This document shows positions 10,454 through 18,913 of a DNA stretch of 22,675 bases, piece by piece. The DNA is from Chromera velia (lineage: Eukaryota; Sar; Chromeraceae): the NCBI GenBank assembly GCA_018398765.1, contig JAHBMJ010000597.1, positions 21,845-44,519 on the forward strand. The letters run 5' to 3'. The notes under the pieces are model-generated. The model was not told where the DNA came from. It made no database searches and saw only the letters and a list, made by a program, of their open reading frames with translations. Within the stretch, counting starts at the first letter, position 1, and every line of letters starts with the position of its first letter. The translations under genes and the position numbers were made by a program.

Positions 10454-11823
10454 ATAGGGGTGTAAAATCTCTTTTGGACGGGGGAGGGGGACCCCGTCGG
10501 TAGGGCAGGCAGGAGCCTGCCCGACGGGAGGGCCCCGTCCGAAGGACAGGGCCGCAGAGCGCGAACAAGGGGGGGGACCCGTCAGNNNNNNNNNNNNNNN
10601 NNNNNNNNNNNNNNNNNNNNNNNNNNNNNNNNNNNNNNNNNNNNNNNNNNNNNNNNNNNNNNNNNNNNNNNNNNNNNNNNNNNNNNNNNNNNNNNNNNNN
10701 NNNNNNNNNNNNNNNNNNNNNNNNNNNNNNNNNNNNNNNNNNNNNNNNNNNNNNNNNNNNNNNNNNNNNNNNNNNNNNNNNNNNNNNNNNNNNNNNNNNN
10801 NNNNNNNNNNNNNNNNNNNNNNNNNNNNNNNNNNNNNNNNNNNNNNNNNNNNNNNNNNNNNNNNNNNNNNNNNNNNNNNNNNNNNNNNNNNNNNNNNNNN
10901 NNNNNNNNGGGGGGCGCGCAGAGTTCATGCGCGCAATCAAAATTAATTTTTCGAGTCTGTCACTGAATGATTCACCTGCCCTGCCATGCCCCGCCTTCTG
11001 TGAACAGTCGCTTTCTTGTATGGTTGTTCTGTTTTCTTTTGCCTTACACTGCTGCTGACTGTGATGCTTTTATACCGCTCACTACTGCTGATTCTGCTGC
11101 TCAAGCCCGGACCCCATTGAGATCGCTAATCCGTTGCCGACCATTAATTTTTTCATTGTCTTTCCCTCTGAAGTCCTTTCAAGATGCTGTGAAGATTCGT
11201 ACTTCAAAATGTCTTTTTTGAGATTCCCTCTGAAGCGGAGTGTGGACCTCACCCAATCATCATCATGTTGGGGGGGAAGCATGGAGTGAAGGCTTCCCAG
11301 GGTCAGCTATTAGGGATGCAGAACATCATCCTGTTGTGAGTTCATAGCCGTCTGCAGTGTCGACTTCTTGACAACAAAGGGAATGGGAGGTTTTGTGGAG
11401 GAGGTCACTGATTTCGCTCGTGACGATGAGTGAAAACGTTTCATTCTCTCCGCTACAGCACTGCAGCGTTTTGAGGAATTGAAACAGGTTCTCGCGAGTT
11501 AATTTTATTCAAGTTAATTTTATTTTATTAAATGCTGAAGTTAATTTTATTCAAGTTACAAAATGTTATAAGAAGATTTTAGCTAGAATTTCAGAAGTTT
11601 AAGTATGTTTTGAGTTAGAGTTAAGAATAGTTTAGGCTTCATGAAGGTCATCATCTAGGTTATCTTCATGACCTAGCACTTTTTCTCACCTAGAGCTCTC
11701 CAAACGGGGAGGTCCCCGTTCACAGGGGTCTGATCTCCCTAGAGCTCGAACGGGGGGGACCCCGTCGGATCTGGAGTCCTAAGAGCTCGAACGCACCCCC
11801 CCTCCCCATTCTTACACCCCTAT
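10454..11823. mobile_element. hAT-like non-autonomous transposon A, inside copia integrase
   Basis: The inverted ends are ATAGGGGTGTAA at 10454 and its complement ending at 11823. TAGGGGTG is a typical hAT end. The flanks GTCGGAAG (10446-10453) and GTTGGAAG (11824-11831) are an 8-bp duplication with one transition. Removing 1378 bp restores the frame between the integrase zinc finger and core. Both ends carry foldable GC-rich motifs around GGGGACCCCGTCGG; GGGCAGGC-AGGA-GCCTGCCC is a perfect hairpin. A 20-bp AT-rich unit is repeated at about 11497 and 11538. There is no transposase, although part of the interior is unsequenced. Confidence 0.85.
10586..10908. other. Assembly gap (323 N)
   Basis: The run of N sits between GGGGGGG-rich sequences inside element A. 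The restored pol frame across A is consistent with the stated gap length, but that has a one-in-three chance of being coincidence. Confidence 0.99.
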
Positions 11824-12600
11824 GTTGGAAGTTAACTTCCCGACACGCTTTGCACATGTTTCATACCTTTCGGCACTCCCCAACAGAATACGGCACACCT
11901 ACCTCCTTCTCCTTCAAGGTAGCCTCCAGGCGCTGCCCGGTGGCATGCCCTAAACGGGAGTGCAGAATGTGGAGCAGATGCGCTTTGTTCTCTTCTGACA
12001 GATCAGACTGTCCAGAGAAAGTAGACTTTGTCAAGGGAAACGTAGAAACAGGGGGACAAATATAAGAAGCCGCAATGGCCTCTTTGTTCTGAGTAAGACG
12101 GAGCACAGGAACGCTGCCCGTCTGATTAATGGGAGCTCGGAACTATCTCCCATGAATATCCCGCAAACGCACCCAACTGGAGTCGGAATCATCATCAGAC
12201 GAATCCTCTCCCTTCAAGTGCAACTTCTTCTTTGCGTATGGCAACAGCGTACGACCGATTAACCTATCAATACACCCTTCCTCCAGGATGATGCGTATAT
12301 TCCCCTTTTCATCTTCAAACGGAAGGTGGACTGCCTTGACCCCTCTCAGAGAGAGGGGGGCAGCATCAGAAGTGAGACAAAAATCAACTGACCGGTCTTC
12401 AGAAGAGACAACGAACTTCTCAAATGTAGGGGTAAAAAGACCTAACAAATAACCGGAGTCAGCAATGCACTCTCCATCATCCCCCACCATGCCAGCGAAA
12501 CACTCGACAGGGGTCTTTAGAATAGAAACACAAACATCCTCCCACTCTGGCTCTTCATACCACCCACTCTGCTGTGCGTTATGCAAGGTCGCCCTCACAA
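11824..12600 (-). pseudogene. Copia pol, protease region and integrase zinc finger
   Basis: A frame from about 12600 includes GECIADSG, which fits the aspartic protease D-S/T-G active site. After a TAG at 12143 comes the GAG-pre-integrase region with LLHILHSRLGH, then a TGA at 11861 and CKAC. HSRLGH plus CKAC form the HHCC zinc finger of integrase. The frame is shifted relative to gag; the shift falls near a run of seven G around 12640, so it is a homopolymer change or a lost frameshift site. The region ends where element A starts. Confidence 0.82.
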
Positions 12601-12780
12601 AATGCTCTCTTCCAGCCTTTGAGGAGACCCCTGCCCCCCCCTAGTGGCTGGACTAGGACTGGGAGGGGGCGGCTCAGGGGCCTTTCAAAAATTCTTATCA
12701 GAGAAGGATCGCTCCTGATCCTCTCTAAGGTGGAACATAGTTCCCTTCTGCACGGGAATGTACTCACCTGCAGCCTTGGC

Positions 12781-13869
12781 CTACTACTGCTTCCTCTTGG
12801 GGTTCTTGGGGCAACACTTCATGTAGTGCCCAACCATACCGCAGCCCTCGAAGCTGCAGCGAACGTTGGCAGCCGGGCACCCCTTCTTAAGGTCGAGGTG
12901 CTTCATGTGACCGCAGTTGGGGCATGGCCAAGTCTGGGAAGAACTCGCGGCACCCGACGCCACTGCTCAAGACTGGGACTCCTCACCCCCCTCATCTTGG
13001 AAAGACTTCTCCTTCCGGTTGCTCTTCTTCCCCCGACGACCCTTACCTCGACTCTTCGGACACTGCGAGTTTTCAGCTGCAGCGCCAAACTTGTAGTTGC
13101 GCTTGGGGGGGGAAGAAGACGAACGACCATCAACAGGTTGAGTGATCTCGTAATCCTCAGTGGCGTCGACCTTCGTGTCAACGTGCACAAGGATTTCGTC
13201 GTAGGTGAGCTCTGAAACCTTGTTCCCGGTCTTCAGAGAGGCCTTCTCAGTGGAATCATTCCACTCAGACTTAGTGAGCATACTCTTCAATGCACGATGC
13301 TTGAGGTCGGTATCGGGCTTGTAACCCACAGCGCCACACTCATGGATGGTGTCTTTTAACCGCTTCATGGCCTTAACGATGTCCTCTCTCCCATGCTGCC
13401 CTCTCTCCAGCTTCAGGAAGATATCCTCCAGGGACTTGCGCTTAGTAACCTCAACTAAGATGGCCTCCAGCAAATCTGCTTTCTCCTTTCCCTCACTAAG
13501 AGAGAGGTGAACTTCCTCTTGAAAGGAAGGAAAGGCTTTAAACGCATGAAGGAGGGTAAGGACCCAGACTCTGAGGGCGACAACGTGCTCCTCTTTCTCC
13601 ATAAAGGTCATGATGAACTTGGTAGTGAACTCGAAGGATCTTCGCCAGATCTTAAAGTCCTTGGCGAAAGTAACACGGACTTTCTCCTCCTGAGACTTCC
13701 AGTCGTGAGAGATCTTCAACTCGGGAACCCACGACAAATCCGGTAGCTTGATGACAGCTGCGGAGGAAGTACTCGGCGCTGAATTGTTGCTAGGCATGGT
13801 AATAGATGCAGTAGTCAAAATAGGAGAAGAATGACAGAAGTAAGAGGTGCAAATGAGTTCCGCATTCAC
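12781..13869 (-). pseudogene. Copia gag with C-terminal zinc knuckles
   Basis: The open part from 13869 to a TGA at 12967 is 300 codons. The second Met, at 13797 (MPSNNSAPS), is a more likely start because the first lies close to the PBS. The middle is a helical copia-type capsid region, followed by a basic tail (GKGRRGKKSNRKEK). Beyond the TGA the same frame continues with CPNCGHMKH...C and CSFEGCGMVGHYMKC, two variant zinc knuckles (CX2CX4HX7C and CX4CX4HX3C) that would bind the element's RNA. The frame ends in two TAG codons at 12786-12781, which may be the true gag stop or damage. Confidence 0.85.
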
Positions 13870-13898
13870 AGGAGAGAACCAAGCAAATGACGAACAAA

Positions 13899-13918
13899 TG
13901 CGTTGCCTGGGAACACCA
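13899..13918 (-). other. Probable primer binding site
   Basis: Three bases inside the 5' LTR, the minus strand reads TGGTGTTCCCAGGCAACGCA. Its complement ends GGGAACACCA, like a tRNA 3' acceptor with CCA. I cannot name the tRNA from sequence alone. Confidence 0.55.
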
Positions 13919-13921
13919 AAT

Positions 13922-14404
13922 TGTGACGGTACGCTATATACTTAGCTAGGGAACGGCCAAGTACATAGACTTGAACAGAACAGAACAAACAGGAAAGTCT
14001 GAACCTACTAAACAGTAAAGTTTTTCAGTCTTCTCGACTCCATCTTCTAGCAACAGTCAAGATGTTTACTGGAGACGGCAGTGCATTGACAGCGATTACG
14101 TCACTACTTCAACATGAGAAACCGCACGACCCACGCCCGCGTACCAGTGTATATCTGACTGATTGAACTGCCATCCTATTATTTTCAACCACTGATAGAT
14201 TGATCGCACTCACAGTTTCCTTCAATTACACGAGCTCACATTCAAGCCCAACTCAAGTATTTCTAGTGTATGCACTCAATTCGAGTCTGAACAATTTGAA
14301 AGAATGACATATTGCTGCACGCATGCAGGCCTCGGCCCACTAAAGGTCCACGCGGCCCGCCCAGCGTGCCTCGACACGCCGCCCCACATGCACTTTCTCT
14401 CACA
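13922..14404 (-). repeat. Copia 5' LTR, intact (483 bp)
   Basis: The edges are TGTGACGG at 13922 and CTCTCACA ending at 14404, matching the split LTR at 1810-3717. On the minus strand it would hold the element's promoter. It is followed by the target copy TGTTC at 14405-14409. Confidence 0.93.
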
Positions 14405-14409
14405 TGTTC
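14405..14409. repeat. Copia target site duplication, right copy (TGTTC)
   Basis: This is identical to the left copy at 1805-1809 and directly abuts the LTR end. Confidence 0.9.
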
Positions 14410-15279
14410 TGGTCGGTAAGTTGAACCAAATTGATCAGGAAGAGTCGTTTGTTGAAAAGTCGTTGCTTGAGAGTGAGTTAAGTGATTCTGGGTCAATTTC
14501 GGGCTGGCAGGAGCGATTGAAGTTGATGTAAAAGAGAAACTAGGAAAAAAAACGTGATAGAGAGGCAGGCAGAGTTAAAAACTAACGGTGAATAGATTAG
14601 GATAGATTAGGAAGAAACTGCTAGAAGAAACTGGCTTAGGCACGATACCCAAATTATAATTTGTAACTCAATACCGTACGAACTAACGGCCAGTATGCTG
14701 GGATATGCTATGGATCCACGAACCCTCGTTCAAGCCAATTGATCAGCAATTAATGAAATTTATCATTGAAACACCTTAAAAAAAAAATTTTGGCGCCTGC
14801 GGCGCTCAGAAAAAACCGTTTTTACGGTATATGCATGCATGCATGGGGCCATGTCCCAAACGGGGGGGGGGCGCCGCGGAGGGGCCTGGAAGGAACCGCG
14901 GCGCAGCCGCGGTGCTAAAAATGGCCGCTCTAGGCATTGAAAGAGAGGCCCCGTGTTTGTGTTGTTTGGTATCTCGAAGCAAAGTAAGGCACAATGTTGT
15001 ATATATATAATGTAGGGACCGTTATGTTTATGGCAGAAGAGGTTTAGCGTGTATTCGCGTGTTAAGTAAGTGGGAACGACAGTTGCAGAGAGAGGTAGAA
15101 AGTGCTTGCCGATTCGCTGACTTAAAGAGGACCGACAGAGGACCGCAACTCTGTATGCAGGCTGCAGAATTTCTTGTCCCCAGAATCGCCGTGGTGTCTC
15201 TCAACGACTCTATATCGCGTCTAGCAGCTATCGGGACGCTGGGAAGCGAGACTAGATCCGTTGTTTTCCTTTACTGCAG
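14410..15279. other. Right flank of copia, no firm gene
   Basis: A plus-strand open stretch just after the target site ends at TAA near 14531 and reads LLESELSDSGSISGWQERLK; it could be a scrap of a disrupted gene, but its upstream part is LTR. From 14775 the sequence is low-complexity: an A run, GGCGCC/GGCGC and ACCGT/ACGGT small hairpins, ATGC repeats, a 9-G run, and CCGCGGC-GCA-GCCGCGG. From about 15075 a plus-strand frame (WERQLQREVESACRFADLK) may be an upstream exon of the gene that follows, but I cannot fix its ends. Confidence 0.4.
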
Positions 15280-15652
15280 CTGGGTGTTGTCCGTCTCGAT
15301 CCGGTGCTTGTGCTTCGAACTGGACTGGGGTTGATGGGGGCAAGGAGGCATTTCTTGCCCCGAGTGGCGGCCTCTCGGTGGACAGCGACTCAGGGACTAG
15401 TAACAACTCGGGGAACCGTGAGAATATGTAGTTGGGGAGGGGAGGAAGTCGGGGAGGCAGGTTTGGAGTGGACAGCCTGGTGCTTGAACTGCAACCAACA
15501 CATTGGGTCGAGGCCTGCTCCGAGGCTTCATGAGGCGGGCAGCCAGGAGTTCATAGGTCAGGATGTTGTTCAGGGGGCGGAGTCTGGAAGAAGAGGGCAG
15601 GTGCTCTTGGACGAGCAGAGACTGCCTGGCTCGCGAGATGTTGACGAGACAG
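15280..15652 (+). CDS. Putative exon B0 of a host gene (phase 0 to 1)
   Basis: It follows a clear acceptor (TTTTCCTTTACTGCAG) and ends before GTCCGT. The 373-base exon is open in the frame that begins LGVVRLDPV and contains WCLNCNQHIG and ends DVDETG. The length leaves one base for the next codon, the same phase as the B exons downstream. CLNC could be half of a metal site, but no domain is recognised. It is the first exon I can support of the gene that runs to 21322. Frame, borders and gene membership are inferred from splice signals only. Confidence 0.45.
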
Positions 15653-16221
15653 GTCCGTCGTGAAGCCTGCCTGTTGTCTTCCCAGCTGCCCTTCCTCACC
15701 TGTGTGCTGACTCGCCCAAGCTGTTTTCCCCCTTCCCGCTCTTCTGTCCAGGACCTCAAGGTCAAAGACCTGCCCTTTTGCGCCTACCCGTTCTGCCCGT
15801 TGGGCCCTTTCGCTTTGTCTGCTTCTCCCTTACAGTCTTCACCCAACTCTGAATCCCTTTGGTTCGTAGTCTTCTTTCCGACCTCCCCCTCGCCTCTAGG
15901 TTTCTTTTTTGTACCCTGTTCTTCGGCCCTTTCCTCCCTTCATAGTCTCCTCCCCTTCTGCGCTTACCTCCACGTCCTTCGTGGTTCCTTCATCCACCCT
16001 GCCGTTCTCTCCCCTGCCTGCTTGCGTCCTTGCTCCAGCCCCGCCACTCGTTCCCCCCTGCCGTTCCGTCCTCACCTCTTGCCCCCCCTTCGCAGTTCCG
16101 TCCCGTCCTTACCTCTTGGGACCTCCGTAGCTGACCACTGCCTTCCCCACTTCTTCTTGTGTCCCTGGAGCTGGGTCTTTCTCCAAAGGCTAAATCATTT
16201 CTTCCCCTCCCTTTCCTGCAG
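15653..16221 (+). other. Pyrimidine-rich intron
   Basis: This runs from GTCCGT to TTTCCTGCAG and is over 70 percent C+T. The long frames seen here (Ser/Leu/Pro/Phe rich) are products of composition. No other feature is seen. Confidence 0.45.
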
Positions 16222-16295
16222 GTGCCTGGAGGGATCTCGGGAGGACCTTTAACCTGCCCAACCTGGGACACCTGTCTGCAGCCCAACGAGAAGTG
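16222..16295 (+). CDS. Putative exon A1 of the repeated exon pair
   Basis: The acceptor is CCTTTCCTGCAG and the donor GTGGGT at 16296. The 74 bases start in phase 1 and end in phase 0 and read GAWRDLGRTF...HLSAAQREV. It is similar to exon A2 (W, TF, N[LM]G and HL-AA-R in order), which supports common descent and real coding. The 75-base intron after it is also open in the same frame (HACPACRRVSS), so A1 and B1 might be one exon in some transcripts. Function unknown. Confidence 0.55.
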
Positions 16296-16370
16296 GTGGG
16301 TCACGCGTGTCCGGCCTGTCGACGCGTTTCCTCCGTTAGTGGACTGGCGTCTTTCCCCCTCTGCGTGCAG

Positions 16371-16428
16371 CCTCTCGAGACTCCCATCGCCCCACGGGAA
16401 GTCGACCGGGACGCTTCTCCTTCTGCAG
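16371..16428 (+). CDS. Putative exon B1 of the repeated exon pair
   Basis: The acceptor is CTGCGTGCAG and the donor GTACGT. The 58 bases run phase 0 to 1 and read PLETPIAP...DASPSAG. Exon B2 shares the start PL, the AP, and the end ASPAG, and the same GCGTGCAG acceptor. A1 plus B1 is 132 bases, a multiple of three, so the pair can be duplicated without breaking the frame. Confidence 0.55.
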
Positions 16429-17248
16429 GTACGTCCCCGATGGATGTGTTTGTCGCTTTTTTGGTTTTCTGCCTGGCCAGGCAGTTCTCTCAGTTCTCCT
16501 TTTCATCAGTTCCCTTTCTTTCGGAGTGTCACCATCCGAAAAAGAAGCGTCATCCGGCTGTCACCACCATTTGAAGGTGAAAGCAGGGAATCGGTGACAG
16601 TTGTGACACCGTTTTCCAAAACTTTTCTTTTCTATACAGCCCCCTATTTCTTTTCTTTACATTCTTTTTCTGAAAAGGTGTCACTAGTGTCACATGTGTC
16701 ACCCGTGAGGTGCTTTCACCTTCTTGGGTTGGTGACACTTCGGTTGGAAGACTGTCACCCGCGGTTGGAAGTGTCACCTCTCTCTCTTGCCGGTCTGTCT
16801 GGCCTCTTTATCAGGCTCGAGCCTTCGAGTCTCTTTCTTATTTCTTTTTGGTTCTCCATCTGCCTTCTCCAACGGTCTTGCGGTAGGAACCCTTCCTTCC
16901 TCCTCTTTCCGGGCCTCCTGCCGCCCTCCTTCTCCCCCACCTCCTCCTTCTCCCCACTTCTCCTTCTCCTCTCCCTGCTGTCCGCCCCCTGCTCCCCGCT
17001 CTCCTCCTGTTGCGATCCCGGACTGCTCATGTGCCTCCTTCTTCCGTTCTCTGTGGCCCTGGACTCTCTTCTGTTCTGTCTGGTCTTTTCCGCTCTCTCT
17101 CTTCTGCGTCCTGTCTGCTCTTTTCCCGCCCTTTTAGCTGCCCCCGCTTCTGGCACCTTCTCCTTGGGGGGGAACGTGTGTTTCTTCTCTCTATGGCCCT
17201 TTTCTTTCTTCTCAGGGCGTTTCGACTTTGTTTGTGTCCTTGATGCAG
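16429..17248 (+). other. Intron with TGTCAC cluster
   Basis: An 820-base intron between pairs 1 and 2. Its first half holds the TGTCAC/GTGACA cluster (16528-16778); the second half is C+T rich (CCTCCTTCTCC-type). The long frame across it is open only because the composition lacks stops. Confidence 0.45.
16528..16778. repeat. Cluster of ten TGTCAC/GTGACA words
   Basis: TGTCAC lies at 16528, 16560, 16680, 16689, 16698, 16754 and 16773. GTGACA lies at 16595, 16604 and 16733. Three copies sit 9 bp apart (16680, 16689, 16698) and two in the other orientation are also 9 bp apart. About 0.1 copy is expected by chance. It may be a protein-binding array or a decayed short repeat. Confidence 0.8.
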
Positions 17249-17343
17249 ATCCCTGGGAGCGTCCTGAGGAAACCTTTGCCCGGCAGAACATGGGTCCGAA
17301 GGACGACGTTTGCCCCCACCTCTTTGCAGCTCTACGACAAGAG
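17249..17343 (+). CDS. Putative exon A2 of the repeated exon pair
   Basis: The acceptor is TTGATGCAG and the donor GTGGGC. The 95 bases run phase 1 to 0 and read DPWERPEETF, then NMGPKDDVCPHLFAALRQE. Aligned to A1, W, TF, N[LM]G, HL and AA are kept; A2 has seven extra residues in the middle. The length equals that of A3. No known domain is recognised; it looks like a soluble repeat unit. Confidence 0.55.
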
Positions 17344-17459
17344 GTGGGCCAGGGGTGTCGGGGGTATCAGACACTTTTCTTTCCCATCTTTGTTCGCGTG
17401 TCTCTGCCTCTCCTTGTGTCTTTCTATCCTTTTGCCCGCCCCTTGCACCCTGCGTGCAG

Positions 17460-17508
17460 CCTCTAGCCATTGCTGGCGCTCCTTTTGATGGCCATGCGAG
17501 TCCTGCAG
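17460..17508 (+). CDS. Putative exon B2 of the repeated exon pair
   Basis: The acceptor is CTGCGTGCAG and the donor GTGGGT. The 49 bases run phase 0 to 1 and read PLAIAGAPFDGHASPAG. It matches B1 at both ends. A2 plus B2 is 144 bases, again in frame. Confidence 0.55.
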
Positions 17509-17721
17509 GTGGGTCTGCATGCCGGCTGGCCCGCCCTCCTTCGGCTCTCCCTTTTTTGTCGCCCTCCCTGCTTGTCTCCCTCTCTGCCTGTCGTCCTATC
17601 TGTGCGTCCGTGTCTTGCTTTCCAGTTTCGTGAGCTTGTGCACCCATGTCGTTTCCTCTGGCGTGCTGGCCGTCTCTTCACGCGCTCCTGCTCCGAACCG
17701 CTTTGTCTTGGAGCTTTGCAG

Positions 17722-17816
17722 GTCCCTGCGCGCGCCTCCAGGGGAACTCCAAGGGTAGCAAGGTGGCCGAGTCGAGCCTGGGGCCCAAGGGGGCAGCCTG
17801 GAAGCTTCTTCGAGCG
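17722..17816 (+). CDS. Putative exon A3 of the repeated exon pair
   Basis: The acceptor is GCTTTGCAG and the donor is a consensus GTGAGT. The 95 bases run phase 1 to 0 and read GPCARLQGNSKG...GAAWKLLRA. Similarity to A1 and A2 is weak at residue level, but length, phase and position relative to B3 are the same. Confidence 0.5.
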
Positions 17817-17911
17817 GTGAGTAGAGCGTGCCTGTCCTGGTGTTTTCAGGATCTGTTGACTGCGTGGTCTCGTTCCAAGCAAAACCTTCGCCATCGTGTG
17901 TGTGTGTGCAG

Positions 17912-17981
17912 GCTCTCCACACCTCCAGTGTGCTCGCAGACGAGCGGGACCCTGCCAGGGGCAGTCCAATTCCTCCTGCAG
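17912..17981 (+). CDS. Putative exon B3 of the repeated exon pair
   Basis: The acceptor is a TG repeat ending GTGCAG and the donor GTGCGT. The 70 bases run phase 0 to 1 and read ALHTSSVLADERDP...PIPPAG. The end PAG and the CTGCAG|GT border match B1 and B2. A3 plus B3 is 165 bases, in frame. Confidence 0.5.
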
Positions 17982-18175
17982 GTGCGTCTGTGTCCCTTTC
18001 GTTTGTGGTGTCTGGGCTGTCTGCTGACTTGCATGCACCGACTGATGCCCTTGTGTTGCTTGTCGTGCTCTGCTGGCTGATCATCCGGCTTCGATCCTGC
18101 CAGTATGTGCAGAGATGCCTTCTGTCTCCCCGCAGAGTTTGTCTGCGGTCCTCTGCGTGGGCATTCTGGCGTTTG

Positions 18176-18257
18176 GCCCACTCGATCATGCAATAAATTC
18201 AAAAAAACTCAAAATAAATTCAAAAAAACTCAAAATAATTTCAAAGAAATTAAAAAA
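18176..18257. repeat. AT-rich repeat, copy 1, with internal duplication
   Basis: It starts GCCCACTCGATCATGC and continues as AATAAATTCAAAAAAACT-type sequence to a run of A. It shares nearly the whole of copy 2 (18832-18893) but has a 20-base block repeated twice. The sequences on either side (around 18153-18190 and 18258-18302) are related to each other at about 75 percent, so this copy may sit between the arms of an old tandem duplication. Confidence 0.7.
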
Positions 18258-18262
18258 CTCAG

Positions 18263-18566
18263 TGGGCCGTCTGGACTTTGGCCTCCTCGATGAATCATGC
18301 GAATGTGCCCTCTTTGCGACGTTCAACTTGGGCACTGTCGGGCAAGACAAGGAATCGGCTCGCCCATGTGTACAATGGGAATACAACGAACTTCCAGTCT
18401 GCGGAGGAGAAGCTTCGGAGAATGAATCCCAATTACGTTCTTGACGACCTCCCCGGTATTCGTGAAGACCCGCTCTGGAGTCAGTTCGCTTCGGGTGCCG
18501 ACTTGAACATCTTTGAGCTCTCTGCCCTCAAGAACGAGCGTTGTCGGGAAGCCGAAAGTAGCCGCG
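18263..18566 (+). CDS. Putative exon with a well-formed frame
   Basis: The frame reads STWALSGKTRNRL, NFQSAEEKLRRMNPNYVL, LDDLPGIREDPLWSQF and LNIFELSALKNERCREAE, and looks like real protein. It ends at GCCGCG|GTCAGT in phase 1, as the B exons do. The start is uncertain: CTCAG at 18258-18262 is an acceptor with a poor pyrimidine tract, and CTTCCAG at 18398 is an alternative. An upstream phase-1 exon near 18113-18153 would connect it to B3. No domain recognised. Confidence 0.45.
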
Positions 18567-18811
18567 GTCAGTCTTTTTAGCTAGTGGATCTCTCTGTCCG
18601 GTCCCTATGCCGCCCGCTCAAAGCCTCCGAAGCCCACGGCTGTCCTTGTGCACATTGTCTGGTCTCCGACTTTTACCCCAAAAATCCCCAGCATACATTG
18701 GTTGTCGCCATCCCTTTAGATCGACTATTGTGTCGTCTCGTTATTTGCGTGCGTTCCCGCGTGCTGTTTTCGTCGCCTCCTCCTCTGTCTCCTTGGCTAA
18801 CCTCCTAGACC

Positions 18812-18913
18812 GTTAGGCAGGCCTCGTGCCTAGCCCACTCGATCATGCAATAAATTCAAAAAAACTTAAAATAATTTCAAAGAAATTAAAAAAGTTAGGC
18901 AGGCCTCGTGCCT
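18812..18913. repeat. AT-rich insertion (copy 2) with 20-bp direct repeats
   Basis: A 62-bp AT-rich piece at 18832-18893, ending in a run of A, is bounded by two identical 20-bp repeats (18812-18831 and 18894-18913) beginning GTTAGGCAGG. A long target duplication plus an A-rich end is the mark of target-primed reverse transcription, as for a very short SINE or a 5'-truncated LINE-mobilised transcript. Confidence 0.75.

Larger units (their letters stand above)
1810..14404 (-). mobile_element. Ty1/copia LTR retrotransposon, complete but defective, with three nested insertions
   Basis: Two LTRs starting TG and ending CA (on either strand) enclose, on the minus strand, PBS, gag, protease, integrase, RT, RNase H and PPT. 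Integrase lies before RT, which is the copia (Pseudoviridae-type) order rather than gypsy. The full span is 12.6 kb. Without the three younger insertions (about 1.4, 3.5 and 1.4 kb) and one target copy each, about 6.3 kb remains, a normal size for copia. Gag and pol are broken by at least a dozen in-frame stops and at least one frame change, so it cannot code for itself. Differences between the LTRs are all transitions, which suggests targeted C-to-T mutation more than simple ageing. Confidence 0.93.

Noticed and set aside
3788-12969. A non-standard genetic code with TAG as sense
   Set aside because: TAA and TGA stops also occur, the LTRs show the same transitions, and CpA to TpA explains them more simply. 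Kept only as an alternative.
14304-14531. Open frame spanning the copia 5' LTR end and its flank
   Set aside because: It crosses the LTR border, so it cannot be an ancestral gene as read. The flank part alone is too short to judge.
15563-16252. Plus-strand open frame of 229 codons
   Set aside because: Low-complexity pyrimidine-rich intron; a frame without stops is expected there.
16159-17466. Plus-strand open frame of 435 codons
   Set aside because: Mostly Ser/Leu/Pro/Phe from C+T-rich intron sequence. Only the A2 exon within it (17249-17343) shows repeat similarity and splice borders.
17027-18202. Several Arg/Gln-rich minus-strand frames of about 100-200 codons
   Set aside because: They are the antisense of C+T-rich introns; no motif and no splice logic.
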